A stretch of DNA of 15,759 nt from Thermoanaerobaculia bacterium. GTDB taxonomy: Bacteria; Acidobacteriota; Thermoanaerobaculia; Gp7-AA8. Location of the stretch: assembly GCA_023700825.1 (NCBI GenBank), contig JAMPYE010000036.1:1-15759 (forward strand), in the 5' to 3' direction. Below are positions 1 to 6,843 of the stretch, in pieces (the first letter of the stretch is position 1; every line of letters begins with the position of its first letter). The notes below the pieces were generated by a model that was not told the origin of the DNA, did not search any database, and saw only the letters and a program-made list of their open reading frames with translations. A program made the translations under genes and the position numbers.

Positions 1-1439
1 CCGGACTTCTGAAACGTCCCCTTCACGAACCGCTGACCCGGCACGTCCGCCATCGATCCGCGAATCGACGGATGCAGCGAGTCCGCGTGAATCGACAGGA
101 AGACGACCTTTTCGGGCCGGCTCGCCTTCGACGCTTTCCGGAAGATCGAGTTCGCCAGGTACCAGCGGAGATTCACGCCGACGACCGAATCCTCCAGCGG
201 GTAGACCGGGGTGGTCATCACCTGGTGATCCGTCAGGTTCTTCAGTTTGTCGCGATCAGGGATCTTGCAGCCGTTCGCTGCCGAGCGAGTCGTGACGTAG
301 ACCTTCGCTCCGCTCGTCTCCTCGAGCCGCTTCTTGAGGCGGCAGACGACGTCGTAGACGTAGCTCGACTCCCAGATGCCATTGTGCTCGGTCCCGACGT
401 CACGGCCGCCATGCCCCGCGTCGAGAATCACGTGGACACCCTCGAGGTTCTTCGCCTCGACACGGGGAGTGAGCTTCGCGCTCTCGCGCTTTGCCCGCTC
501 CATGTCGACGCGTCGCGGATCGTCGAGAGGCCGGTACTCGGGGAGCAACAGATCCATCGGGATCCTGACGTCGTACCCGACGGGCAGTTTCGAGACGTCA
601 CCGATCCCGTTGAACGCCACGAGCTGATCGACGACCTCGTTCACGTCTTTCGCAAAAATGCGCCCGGTGAAGCGGATCACGACCGACGAGTAAAGCGCCT
701 CGCCCTTCTTCAGCCGGTACGTCGCGTAGGGGCGCTCTCCGCTGCGGACGTAGCGCAGAGAGGCGGGCTCGAACTGCCTCGCCACCGCGAGAGTCACGGA
801 TTCACCCGGTGCCGCCGAAATCGACGACTCGACCGGCGCGACCGGCGGATCGTCTTCGGCAGGCGCCGGAACCTCCGCCTTCGCGCTCTTCGACGGTTCG
901 CTCCAGCGGAACGCCTCGGAGAGCAGCCGGGCCGGCACGAGGATCACCTCGCCAGGCCTCGTCGACAGCTGCTGACGCCCGTTCACCGCGCGAATGGACG
1001 AGTAGTTCGCGCCGTCACCCGTAAACCACTCGGCGATCTTCCAGAGTGGCTCCCCTTCGACCGTGTTACCCGTCGTGACGCGGTGCAGCCATCCGTTCTC
1101 CGTCGCGTGATCGTGCGGAAAAAGCGCCGCCATTGTCGCGCGCTGGAGCTTCGGTTTCACGAGCCCGAACGGCACGCGTACCTTGCGGTCCCGAGGCAGT
1201 TTCGGCCCGATTCCGTTGATCTCCGCAAGCACCTTCCAGTTGGCGCCGTCGCCGGTGGTTCGCAGGGCGAGGGTCGACCAGGCTTCGGCGGGCTTCGGCT
1301 GGACGACGAGCTCGATCTGAAGCTCGGAGGTAATGACGGCCTCGACGCCGGTCTCGACGGAGGCCTTGAGACGAGGGGACGCCGCACCCGCTGTCGCCGA
1401 CAGCAACGCGATCACGAGAAATAGACTAAGCCTGCGCAC
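1..1439 (-). CDS. N-acetylmuramoyl-L-alanine amidase with LysM-like modules (C-terminus cut by window edge)
   Basis: Predicted secreted zinc amidase that cleaves the lactyl-L-alanine bond between glycan and stem peptide in periplasmic murein. The GTG at 1439 is the only usable start, because an in-frame TGA lies five codons upstream; a G-rich stretch with GAGGGTGG precedes it. Residues 1-20 form a signal peptide (RR, then a hydrophobic LFLVIALLSATAGAA). Three LysM-like modules follow at about 41-95, 117-172 and 240-300; the first two share the string TGDGAN. An Amidase_3 domain starts near residue 336: ILDAGHGGRDVG supplies zinc ligand H343, WESSYVYD supplies E357, and FLSIHADS supplies H451. 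The segment between E357 and H451 is longer than in the minimal family. The last catalytic Glu expected near the C-terminus lies beyond position 1. It follows gatA by 61 bases, with its own candidate promoter. The 479 codons present are most of the protein. Family assignment is firm; which division or remodelling role it plays is not known. Confidence 0.93.
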   Translation of the reverse strand, partial: MRRLSLFLVIALLSATAGAASPRLKASVETGVEAVITSELQIELVVQPKPAEAWSTLALRTTGDGANWKVLAEINGIGPKLPRDRKVRVPFGLVKPKLQRATMAALFPHDHATENGWLHRVTTGNTVEGEPLWKIAEWFTGDGANYSSIRAVNGRQQLSTRPGEVILVPARLLSEAFRWSEPSKSAKAEVPAPAEDDPPVAPVESSISAAPGESVTLAVARQFEPASLRYVRSGERPYATYRLKKGEALYSSVVIRFTGRIFAKDVNEVVDQLVAFNGIGDVSKLPVGYDVRIPMDLLLPEYRPLDDPRRVDMERAKRESAKLTPRVEAKNLEGVHVILDAGHGGRDVGTEHNGIWESSYVYDVVCRLKKRLEETSGAKVYVTTRSAANGCKIPDRDKLKNLTDHQVMTTPVYPLEDSVVGVNLRWYLANSIFRKASKASRPEKVVFLSIHADSLHPSIRGSMADVPGQRFVKGTFQKS

Positions 1440-1463
1440 CCGCCCCCACCCTCACAAGTCGAT

Positions 1464-1492
1464 ATTCTACAACAGGTTGACTACCCGACCAA
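1464..1492 (-). promoter_or_regulatory. candidate sigma70-type promoter of the amidase gene
   Basis: On the minus strand TTGGTC (1492-1487) and TAGAAT (1469-1464) are separated by exactly 17 bases. The -10 box matches TATAAT at five of six positions, the -35 box matches TTGACA only at TTG. The predicted transcript start near 1457 would leave a short leader with a G-rich ribosome-binding region before the GTG start at 1439. This suggests the amidase can be transcribed independently of gatCA. Evidence is motif matching only. Confidence 0.5.
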
Positions 1493-1500
1493 TTTCCCGC

Positions 1501-2949
1501 TCAGAAACCGGGCGCAATCCGCGGCAACGACACTTCCGATTCCATTGCCCGGGCGGCCCGGAGCAGGAGGGACTCGCCGAAATGCGGGCCCAGGAACTGA
1601 AGCCCGATCGGCAGCCCTCCGGCGGAGACGTCCGCGGGAACCGAGATGGCCGGAATGCCTGCGAGGTTCGCCGGGGCGGTGAATACGTCGGAGAGATACA
1701 TCGCGAGGGGGTCATCGAGTTTCTCGCCCTTCCGGAACGCCACGGAAGGGGTCGTGGGCATCGCGATGAGGTCGACGTCCTCGAAGGCGCGCCGGAACTC
1801 CGCGGAAATCGCCGCGCGAACCTGCTGCGCACGCCCGTAGTAGGCATCGTAATAACCGGACGAGAGCGCGAAGGTCCCCAGCATGATCCGCCGCTTCACC
1901 TCGTCGCCGAACCCCTCCGTGCGCGAACGGACCCAGGTCTCCCGGAGCGAGAGGTCGCCGGACGCCCGCCGCCCGTAGCGAATGCCGTCGAATCGCGCCA
2001 GATTCGCGCTAGCCTCGGCGTTCGCGACGATGTAGTAGACGGCAATCGAGAGACCGAGCGAGGGAAGCGCCACGCGGTCGATCGTTGCGCCGAGCGAGCG
2101 CAGGATGCCCAGAGAACGCTCGAAGCTCGAGCGCATCTCGGCGTCGAGGCTCTCCCAGGTTCCGTCGACGACGCCGACACGCACTCCACCAAGCCCCTGC
2201 TCGAGCCGCTCCTCGTAGTCGGGCACCGCCTCGAGGCTGCTCGTCGAGTCGAGCGGATCGTGTCCCGCGATGACGCCCAGCACGCGCGCGCAGTCGCGGG
2301 CCGACCTCGAGAACACGCCAATCTGATCCAGCGACGACGCGAAGGCGACGAGCCCCGAGCGGCTCACGCGTCCCCAGGTCGGCTTGAGACCGACCACGCC
2401 GCAGAAGGACGCCGGCTGCCTAACTGAGCCTCCGGTGTCCGATCCGAGCGCGAAGGGGACGATCCCCGCGGCCACCGCGGCGGCGGAGCCTCCCGAGGAA
2501 CCTCCGGGAACGCGCGAGGTGTCCCAGGGATTCGAGGTCGGGCCAAAAACCGAGTGTTCGGTCGACGAGCCCATCGCGAACTCGTCGAGGTTCGTCTTGC
2601 CCGCAACCCACGCGCCCGCGCCGGCGAGGCGGGAGATCACCGTCGCGTCGGTGGGCGAGCGATAGCCCTCGAGAATGCGCGAGGCGCAGGTCGTCAGCGT
2701 TCCGCGCGTCGAGATGTTGTCTTTCGCGGCAAACGGAACGCCGGCGAGTTTCCCTTCGCGCGGGCAGCGCTCGAGCGCGCCGCGCGCCTCCGTCGGATCG
2801 AAGTGGACGAACGCGCCGAGCTTCGGGTCGCTCGCTCCGATCCTGCTGACGACCTCGTCGAGGAGGTCCTCGGCCCGGAGCGACCCGCCGGCGACGTTGC
2901 GGCTGATCGACTCCGCGCTGCGAGCTTCAGCGGAAGCGCGGTCACTCAC
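1501..2949 (-). CDS. gatA: Asp-tRNA(Asn)/Glu-tRNA(Gln) amidotransferase subunit A
   Basis: Amidase-signature subunit of GatCAB. It hydrolyses glutamine and delivers ammonia to GatB, which converts misacylated Glu-tRNA(Gln) or Asp-tRNA(Asn) to the correct aminoacyl-tRNA in the cytoplasm. The protein has 482 residues, the normal length. The Ser-cisSer-Lys triad is visible: K76 in VPFAAKDNIS, S151 in PGGSSGGSAAAVA and S175 in DTGGSVRQPA. The spacings (75 and 24 residues) equal those of the well-studied S. aureus enzyme (K79/S154/S178). The GTG start overlaps the gatC stop by eight bases (GTGAGTGA), so the two are probably translationally coupled. An AGGG stretch in the gatC 3' end can serve as ribosome-binding site. 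gatB is not in the window; in many genomes it lies elsewhere. Other amidase-signature enzymes are possible in principle, but the GatC partner settles the call. Confidence 0.97.
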   Translation of the reverse strand: MSDRASAEARSAESISRNVAGGSLRAEDLLDEVVSRIGASDPKLGAFVHFDPTEARGALERCPREGKLAGVPFAAKDNISTRGTLTTCASRILEGYRSPTDATVISRLAGAGAWVAGKTNLDEFAMGSSTEHSVFGPTSNPWDTSRVPGGSSGGSAAAVAAGIVPFALGSDTGGSVRQPASFCGVVGLKPTWGRVSRSGLVAFASSLDQIGVFSRSARDCARVLGVIAGHDPLDSTSSLEAVPDYEERLEQGLGGVRVGVVDGTWESLDAEMRSSFERSLGILRSLGATIDRVALPSLGLSIAVYYIVANAEASANLARFDGIRYGRRASGDLSLRETWVRSRTEGFGDEVKRRIMLGTFALSSGYYDAYYGRAQQVRAAISAEFRRAFEDVDLIAMPTTPSVAFRKGEKLDDPLAMYLSDVFTAPANLAGIPAISVPADVSAGGLPIGLQFLGPHFGESLLLRAARAMESEVSLPRIAPGF

Positions 2950-3229
2950 CGCCGATCACCCTGGGAACCACGAAGTGCCCGCGCTCGAAGCGGGGAGCGG
3001 CGCGCGCGACCTCCGCGACGGAAAGCGATGCGGCCGGCTCGTCCGCGCGTGTCCGCCCCTCCGCCGAGGCCGTCGCCGCGCCGGCTTCTCCGACCGCCGC
3101 ACCGCGGACCTGATCGACGTAGTCGAGGATCCGCGACATCTCGACGGCCATCCGAGCCTCGCCTTCGGCGTCGAACTCGAGACAGGCGAGCGTCGCGATC
3201 CGGCGGACTTCGTCGGCAGTGATCTTCAT
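2942..3229 (-). CDS. gatC: Asp-tRNA(Asn)/Glu-tRNA(Gln) amidotransferase subunit C
   Basis: Small GatC subunit, which wraps around the GatA-GatB interface and stabilises the complex. The 95-residue protein opens MKITADEVRRIATLACLEFD, the typical GatC N-terminus. A helix ending MSRILDYVDQV and a C-terminal ERGHFVVPRVIGGE follow, where GatC proteins usually end in an FVVPRVI-like tail. I chose ATG at 3229; an in-frame TTG at 3238 would add three residues (MPP) without family support. Its stop overlaps the gatA start. Downstream coupling to gatA is clear. Upstream, 73 bases separate it from the selenoprotein gene and include a small inverted repeat, so it may or may not belong to the preceding operon. 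Confidence 0.94.
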   Translation of the reverse strand: MKITADEVRRIATLACLEFDAEGEARMAVEMSRILDYVDQVRGAAVGEAGAATASAEGRTRADEPAASLSVAEVARAAPRFERGHFVVPRVIGGE

Positions 3230-3240
3230 CGGCGGCAAGC

Positions 3241-3269
3241 CTATTGTCCCGCGTGGGCGAATTCAATAG
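3241..3269 (-). repeat. small inverted repeat in the leader of gatC
   Basis: CTATTG (3241-3246) and CAATAG (3264-3269) are perfect complements, with an inner CCC/GGG stem around a four-base loop (3248-3257). On the minus-strand transcript this could fold into an interrupted hairpin ending 11 bases before the gatC ATG. It has no T-tract, so a rho-independent terminator is unlikely; an RNA processing or attenuation element is only a possibility. Confidence 0.3.
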
Positions 3270-3302
3270 CGTTGGCGAGCGGGAACGCCCGGGGAGGGAA
3301 CC

Positions 3303-3530
3303 TCAGTGTTTCGCCGCTCGAATTGCGTCGACGATCTCGCTCTCCGAAGGGAAGCGGCCTTCGTCGTGTTTCGAGAAGATCCGCTTGTCCCCGACGAAGA
3401 CGTCGAAGATGCCGCCGCTTCCGCGGATCAGCTTCGAGTCGTGCCCGAGCTGCGCCTTGATCTCGGCCGCCAGACTGGAGGCCCTGGGGAGATAGTTTCA
3501 GACGCCGCAGTAGTGGATGACGATGTTCAT
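3303..3530 (-). CDS. SelW/Rdx-family selenoprotein with in-frame TGA (Sec) at codon 11
   Basis: A 75-residue thioredoxin-fold redox protein of the SelW/Rdx family, read through an internal TGA at 3500-3498. It begins MNIVIHYCGV-U-NYLPRASS, so the redox motif is CxxU (C8, U11), where most bacterial homologues have CxxC. The family signatures after it are intact: IRGSGGIFDVFV, KRIFSKHDEGRFP and SEIVDAIRAA. The frame is open on both sides of the TGA and ends at a TGA at 3305-3303. Its ATG overlaps the PP2C stop as ATGA, which indicates translational coupling and fixes the start. A SECIS-like hairpin lies 22 bases after the TGA. Decoding would require SelA, SelB, SelC and SelD, which are not in this window. 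The alternative, a decayed gene or a sequencing error turning TGC or TGT into TGA, is less likely, because the stop falls exactly at the Cys/Sec site and the rest is well conserved. SelW proteins are glutathione- or thiol-dependent oxidoreductases; the partner here is unknown. Confidence 0.85.
3465..3483 (-). promoter_or_regulatory. SECIS-like hairpin for selenocysteine insertion
   Basis: Minus-strand GGCCTCCAGTCTGGCGGCC folds as GGCC/GGCC, a single U-C mismatch, CCA/TGG, and a three-base GUC apical loop. The loop begins 22 bases after the in-frame TGA. Bacterial SECIS elements lie within the coding region just downstream of UGA, and have a short stem and a guanosine at the start of the apical loop. 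Both features are met. The fold is judged by eye. Confidence 0.6.
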
Positions 3531-4294
3531 TTCGACTCGCTCGCCTTGATCAGCACGGCTGTGATGTTGTCGTATCCGCCGCGCTCGTTCGCGCAGTCGA
3601 TCAGCTTCTGGCACGCGAGCTCGAGGTCGTCATTGCACTCGAGCACGATCCGCAGGATCTCCGGCTCGGGCACCATGCCGGTAAGGCCGTCCGAGCAGAG
3701 GATGAAGATGTCCCCGTCGCGAAGGTCGATCTCGGATGCGTCGGGCACGACCGTGAGCGCGCCGCCCAGCGCGCGCGTGATTACGTTGCGAAGCGGATGG
3801 CGTTCGGCCTCGTCGGCGCTGAGCATGCCGGCCTGCACCTGCTCGAAGACCCAGGAGTGATCGTCCGTGATCCGCTCGATCGCCCCGTTGCGGATGAGAT
3901 ACCCGCGGGAGTCGCCGACGTGCGCGACCGAGATCGAGTTGCCGTCGATCAACGACGCGACCACGGTCGTCCCCATGCCGCGAAGGCGGCTGTCCTTGCG
4001 CATCGCCTCGAGCACCCGCGTGTTCGCAAGCTTGAGCGCCGCCATGAGCCTGTTGGTCGCTCGCGTCAGCGTTTCGTCGTACGCGTAAGGCCAGGTGCCG
4101 TCGTCCTGCTCGGTGTGGGCCACGAACTCCGCAACCGACTCGGCCGCGATCCTCGAAGCGATCTCGCCCGCGGCATGTCCACCCATCCCATCCGCCACCA
4201 GAAACAGACGCGCAGCTTCGTCAACGCGGTACGAGTCCTCGTTGTGCTGGCGCTGCCTGCCTACATGACTGAGACCGCACGCCTTTACATCCAT
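3527..4294 (-). CDS. PP2C-type serine/threonine protein phosphatase
   Basis: A 255-residue soluble metal-dependent (Mn/Mg) PPM/PP2C phosphatase of the compact bacterial Stp/PrpC/PppA type, expected to dephosphorylate Ser/Thr-phosphorylated proteins in the cytoplasm. All family motifs are present in order: RQHNEDS (E19, D20), VADGMGGH (D35, G36), MGTTVVA at about 107-113, VAHVGDSRGYL (D128), ITDDHS at 143-147, LCSDGLTGMV (D202) and GGYDNITAVL (D242, N243). The start is an ATG with AGGTAGGA just upstream. It follows the J-domain gene by 33 bases, and its stop overlaps the selenoprotein start by four bases. Phosphatases of this type are often paired with a Hanks-type kinase and sometimes FHA-domain proteins. 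No kinase is seen within the window, so the cognate kinase must be elsewhere. The catalytic set is complete and the enzyme should be active. Confidence 0.95.
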   Translation of the reverse strand: MDVKACGLSHVGRQRQHNEDSYRVDEAARLFLVADGMGGHAAGEIASRIAAESVAEFVAHTEQDDGTWPYAYDETLTRATNRLMAALKLANTRVLEAMRKDSRLRGMGTTVVASLIDGNSISVAHVGDSRGYLIRNGAIERITDDHSWVFEQVQAGMLSADEAERHPLRNVITRALGGALTVVPDASEIDLRDGDIFILCSDGLTGMVPEPEILRIVLECNDDLELACQKLIDCANERGGYDNITAVLIKASESK

Positions 4295-4327
4295 CCGTCC
4301 TACCTTCGAGGATCCGATCTTCGTACC

Positions 4328-4948
4328 TTACTTCTTAGCCCTGGCCTGCCGAACCTCGGCGAGAGCAGCCTCGATCTCAGAGTTTCCCCGATCCCATTTT
4401 AAGGCCTCTTCGAAGTATCTCTCAGCTTTTGCGAAAAGACCTACCTTACGACAGAGGATTCCGGCGTCTTTCAGAAAGCCCGGATTGTACGGCTCCTTCT
4501 GAACCGCGGTCTCGACCGCCTGCACCGCCTGTCGCACCATCGACGGCACGCGCGCGGCCGCGAGGGCGAGATAGTGAAACGCCTTGGCGTCCTCCGGGTT
4601 GTGCTTGACCGCCATGTCGAAGTTCTCGATCGCGACGGGGAAGTCGCCCGCCTTGTACGCCCTCACGCCGTTCGCGACGTAGAGCTTCGCGACTTCCCTC
4701 GGATCCGACGGCGGCCGGAACGAAACACCGGCGGAGAGCTCGGTGTCGTGAGCCTTCCTTCTCTGCGGATTCGTCAGGACGTTCATCGCCTCGGTGAGAA
4801 GCTGGAACTTCCGCTCCGCATCGGCCTTGTCCGGCCCGCGGTAACGATCGGGATGACTCTCTCGTGCGAGCTTCCGGAAGCGATCCCGGATCTCGCTCTC
4901 GCTCGCGGTCCGGTCTACACCGAGGACTTCGTAATAGTTGGCGCGCAT
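4328..4948 (-). CDS. J-domain protein with C-terminal TPR repeats
   Basis: A 206-residue cytoplasmic co-chaperone-like protein. Residues 4-70 form a J domain (NYYEVLGVDRTASESEIRDR, the HPD signature at H32-P33-D34, then KFQLLTEAMNVLTNPQRR). It has the exact tripeptide needed to stimulate an Hsp70/DnaK ATPase. The G/F region, zinc-binding domain and substrate domain of true DnaJ are absent. Instead residues about 84-205 make three helix pairs of TPR type: YVANGVRAYKAGDFPVAIEN, AFHYLALAAARVPS and LCRKVGLFAKAERYFEEAL. The likely role is to recruit DnaK to a specific client bound by the TPRs; the client is not known. It starts six bases after the stop of the helical-repeat gene and lies 33 bases before the phosphatase gene, so it is part of the same run. 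Confidence 0.9.
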   Translation of the reverse strand: MRANYYEVLGVDRTASESEIRDRFRKLARESHPDRYRGPDKADAERKFQLLTEAMNVLTNPQRRKAHDTELSAGVSFRPPSDPREVAKLYVANGVRAYKAGDFPVAIENFDMAVKHNPEDAKAFHYLALAAARVPSMVRQAVQAVETAVQKEPYNPGFLKDAGILCRKVGLFAKAERYFEEALKWDRGNSEIEAALAEVRQARAKK

Positions 4949-4954
4949 TGCGAT

Positions 4955-6034
4955 TTAGTGCTTCGCCTTGGCTTGAAGCAGCTTCCTGGCATGCCCGCGG
5001 ATGATTTCCGACACGTCCTTGCTCCCGCTCAGATGCTTGAGATCCTTAGAGGTTAGTCGACCTACAAGGTTGAGGGCAATCCCGGGGGGAGTCTTCGGAT
5101 TCCTCACGAGGTTGTGGACGATCGCGTACTTGCTCTGGTACTCGCGCTTCGTCCCGATGATCCTCAGCACTTCGTCTTCGAGGTTTCTCATCGCCGAGAA
5201 GGCCTCGATCTCGGTCTCGGTGATCCTGGGGCTTCTCACGACCGCCGTGGCCACGAGCCGATTCCGGTCCCGGATCAGCACCGTTCGCTCGCTCTTTCCG
5301 CCTTTGTAGGCGGCCTGCACCCGCTGCGCCACGGTCATGTTCGCGATCTTCGTGAACACGGAGATGTTGTCGGGATTCTCCAGCGTGTTCTCGAGCGGAG
5401 GAAGCGTGTTCTCGGGCTGCGGCTCCGTCTCTGCTTTCTCCAGCAGGTCGGCGATCGGGCCGATGTCGAGATCGGCTTCGATGTCGAGACCTTCGATGAG
5501 ATCCGCCGTGAGCTCCCGCCGGGCCTTCTTCTCGAAGAACTCCTCACGAGTCTCCATGACGCGGCGCCTGACGTCGGGAGTGATGCTCGGGTTCTCCAGC
5601 AGCGCGTCGAGGATTCCGGGGCTGCGGATGATCCGCTCCTGGTTTACGACGATGATCTCCTGAATCCCGGGCTGAACCATTCGCGCAAGCCGCTCGATGG
5701 TCGTGTCGGAAACAGAGCGGCTCCGTACCACGGCCTCGAGAATCGCGGGATCCCGGGTCGACACGGCAATCGCGTCGATCAGCCGCTCGGTTGCCTGAGC
5801 GGAGGCGCAATACGCCGCGACCACTCGCGGCGAGACCTCCGCGAGCGACGCGCCGGCCGTCGTCGAGATCTCCGTGTCCTCGACCGTCGTCAGGAACGCG
5901 AGCACCGCGACGAGATCGTCCTGCGGCAGCGGCAACAGCCCCTGCGCGGCGAACATCGTGAAATCGCGGGGCAACTCGCCCCTCGTGATTCGCTCGATGA
6001 GTAGAGCCGAGTTCAATTCGGGAGTGTCGCTCAT
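4955..6034 (-). CDS. helical-repeat protein of unknown function (downstream copy)
   Basis: A 359-residue protein with no signal peptide or membrane segment, almost entirely alpha-helical and acidic. I do not recognise a named family. It starts at ATG 6034, overlapping the stop of the RodZ-like gene as ATGA; a longer frame to 6274 runs inside that gene and is not used. The N-terminal part (about 1-170) reads as repeated short helices (VLAFLTTVEDTEIS, ILEAVVRSRSVSDTTIERL, ILDALLENPSITPDVRRRVM), in the style of HEAT or DUF2336-like repeats. A Pro/Glu-rich linker around 205-230 follows. The C-terminal part carries LVRNPKTPPGIALNLVGRL and DLKHLSGSKDVSEIIRGHA. This TP-AL-V-L-DL-V-IR pattern recurs in the protein encoded at 6836-7720, so the two are probably distant relatives. 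Placement between a RodZ-like protein and a J-domain protein suggests a scaffold, but no function can be assigned. Confidence 0.85.
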   Translation of the reverse strand: MSDTPELNSALLIERITRGELPRDFTMFAAQGLLPLPQDDLVAVLAFLTTVEDTEISTTAGASLAEVSPRVVAAYCASAQATERLIDAIAVSTRDPAILEAVVRSRSVSDTTIERLARMVQPGIQEIIVVNQERIIRSPGILDALLENPSITPDVRRRVMETREEFFEKKARRELTADLIEGLDIEADLDIGPIADLLEKAETEPQPENTLPPLENTLENPDNISVFTKIANMTVAQRVQAAYKGGKSERTVLIRDRNRLVATAVVRSPRITETEIEAFSAMRNLEDEVLRIIGTKREYQSKYAIVHNLVRNPKTPPGIALNLVGRLTSKDLKHLSGSKDVSEIIRGHARKLLQAKAKH

Positions 6035-6843
6035 GGCGTGGCAACCGCGCTTTCGAGCGTCTTCAGGGTCTCCCAGTCGAGACTGAAGCCGCGCACGACC
6101 TTGCCGCTCGGCCCAATTGCCGGAATCGCGCGCCCGTTGAGCGTGAGCTCGAGCCCACCGGCATTGCCGACGACCTCGAATCGAATTTCGTTTTCCGCTT
6201 CGAGCTTCCTCGTCTCGCCCGCACGCAACACCTGGTTGAGTGCCGGCTGCCCGTCGACCTGGAGGATCACCCACGTGTCCGCAAGGACCTTCAGGTCGAG
6301 CTCGAGCTTGTCAGGAGACGATGCCGGCGCCGTGGAGCTGACCACCGGTTCGGTAGGCACGATCGGTGCGACCGACGGCGCGACCGTGGCCGTCGGCACC
6401 GGCGGCGGCGCGACCTGGCTTTCGCCGGGCCTCGTGCTCAGCCACCACATCACCGCGCTGAAGACGACCAGCAGCACCGCGAAGACCGTGAAGTTCCGGT
6501 CGATCCGGATGAACGGGAGCCCTTCGGGCTTCTTCACGCTCATCGGCGTGACCGGCGTGGCCGAAGTCTCCGGCGGCGCGCCGATCAGCTGCGAGTAGCG
6601 CGACGCCATCTCCTCGGAGTTGAGGCCAATGTAGCGCGAGTACTCTCGAACGAAGCCGCGGGTGAAAACGGCAGCCGGCAGCGCGGCAAAGTCATCCTGC
6701 TCGAGCGCCTCGAGATATCGCTTGCTGATCTTGGTGGCGTCCGCGATCTCCTTCAGCGTGACGCCGCGGATCTCGCGCTGCTTGCGCAATTCGGCGCCGA
6801 GCGACTCTCCGCGCGGCACCGGATCATGGACCTGCTCATTCAT
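6031..6843 (-). CDS. RodZ-like membrane protein with N-terminal helix-turn-helix domain
   Basis: A 270-residue single-pass inner-membrane protein. Residues about 14-75 form the RodZ-type HTH (LGAELRKQREIRGVTLKEIA, TKISKRYLEALEQDDF, FTRGFVREYSRYIGL). A basic stretch around 111-117 precedes one membrane helix at about 118-135 (FTVFAVLLVVFSAVMWW). A Pro/Val/Thr-rich linker runs to about 175, then a periplasmic beta domain of DUF4115 type at about 180-260 (LELDLKVLADTWVILQVDGQ, LRAGETRKLEAENEIRFEVV). In E. coli, RodZ links MreB to the elongation machinery through this architecture. Here a shape or envelope role is likely, but transcriptional activity cannot be excluded. Start choice is uncertain: ATG 6843 overlaps the previous stop by eight bases, ATG 6855 is equally in frame, and neither has a clear Shine-Dalgarno. 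The usual bacterial neighbour ispG is absent; helical-repeat proteins flank it on both sides. Confidence 0.88.
   Translation of the reverse strand: MNEQVHDPVPRGESLGAELRKQREIRGVTLKEIADATKISKRYLEALEQDDFAALPAAVFTRGFVREYSRYIGLNSEEMASRYSQLIGAPPETSATPVTPMSVKKPEGLPFIRIDRNFTVFAVLLVVFSAVMWWLSTRPGESQVAPPPVPTATVAPSVAPIVPTEPVVSSTAPASSPDKLELDLKVLADTWVILQVDGQPALNQVLRAGETRKLEAENEIRFEVVGNAGGLELTLNGRAIPAIGPSGKVVRGFSLDWETLKTLESAVATP

Noticed and set aside
72..1424. Long plus-strand open frame (450 codons) opposite the amidase gene
   Set aside because: Its product is Arg/Asp-rich low-complexity sequence without any family motif, while the opposite strand encodes a signal peptide and a complete set of amidase motifs. 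It is a high-GC antisense shadow.
1477..1482. TTGACT on the plus strand as a -35 box
   Set aside because: No -10-like sequence lies 16-18 bases downstream, and no plus-strand gene follows.
3229..3238. TTG at 3238 as the gatC start
   Set aside because: It adds only MPP, which is not part of the GatC family; ATG 3229 gives the canonical MKIT N-terminus.
3303..3530. Reading the selenoprotein gene as a pseudogene caused by a nonsense mutation
   Set aside because: The TGA falls exactly at the redox Sec/Cys position, the frame is otherwise intact and conserved, translational coupling is preserved, and a SECIS-like hairpin follows. It cannot be fully excluded without the genome's Sec machinery.
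4955..6274. Longer start (6274) for the helical-repeat protein
   Set aside because: The extra 80 codons lie inside the RodZ-like gene in another frame and are Arg/Gly-rich; the ATG at 6034 overlaps the previous stop as ATGA, the usual pattern here.
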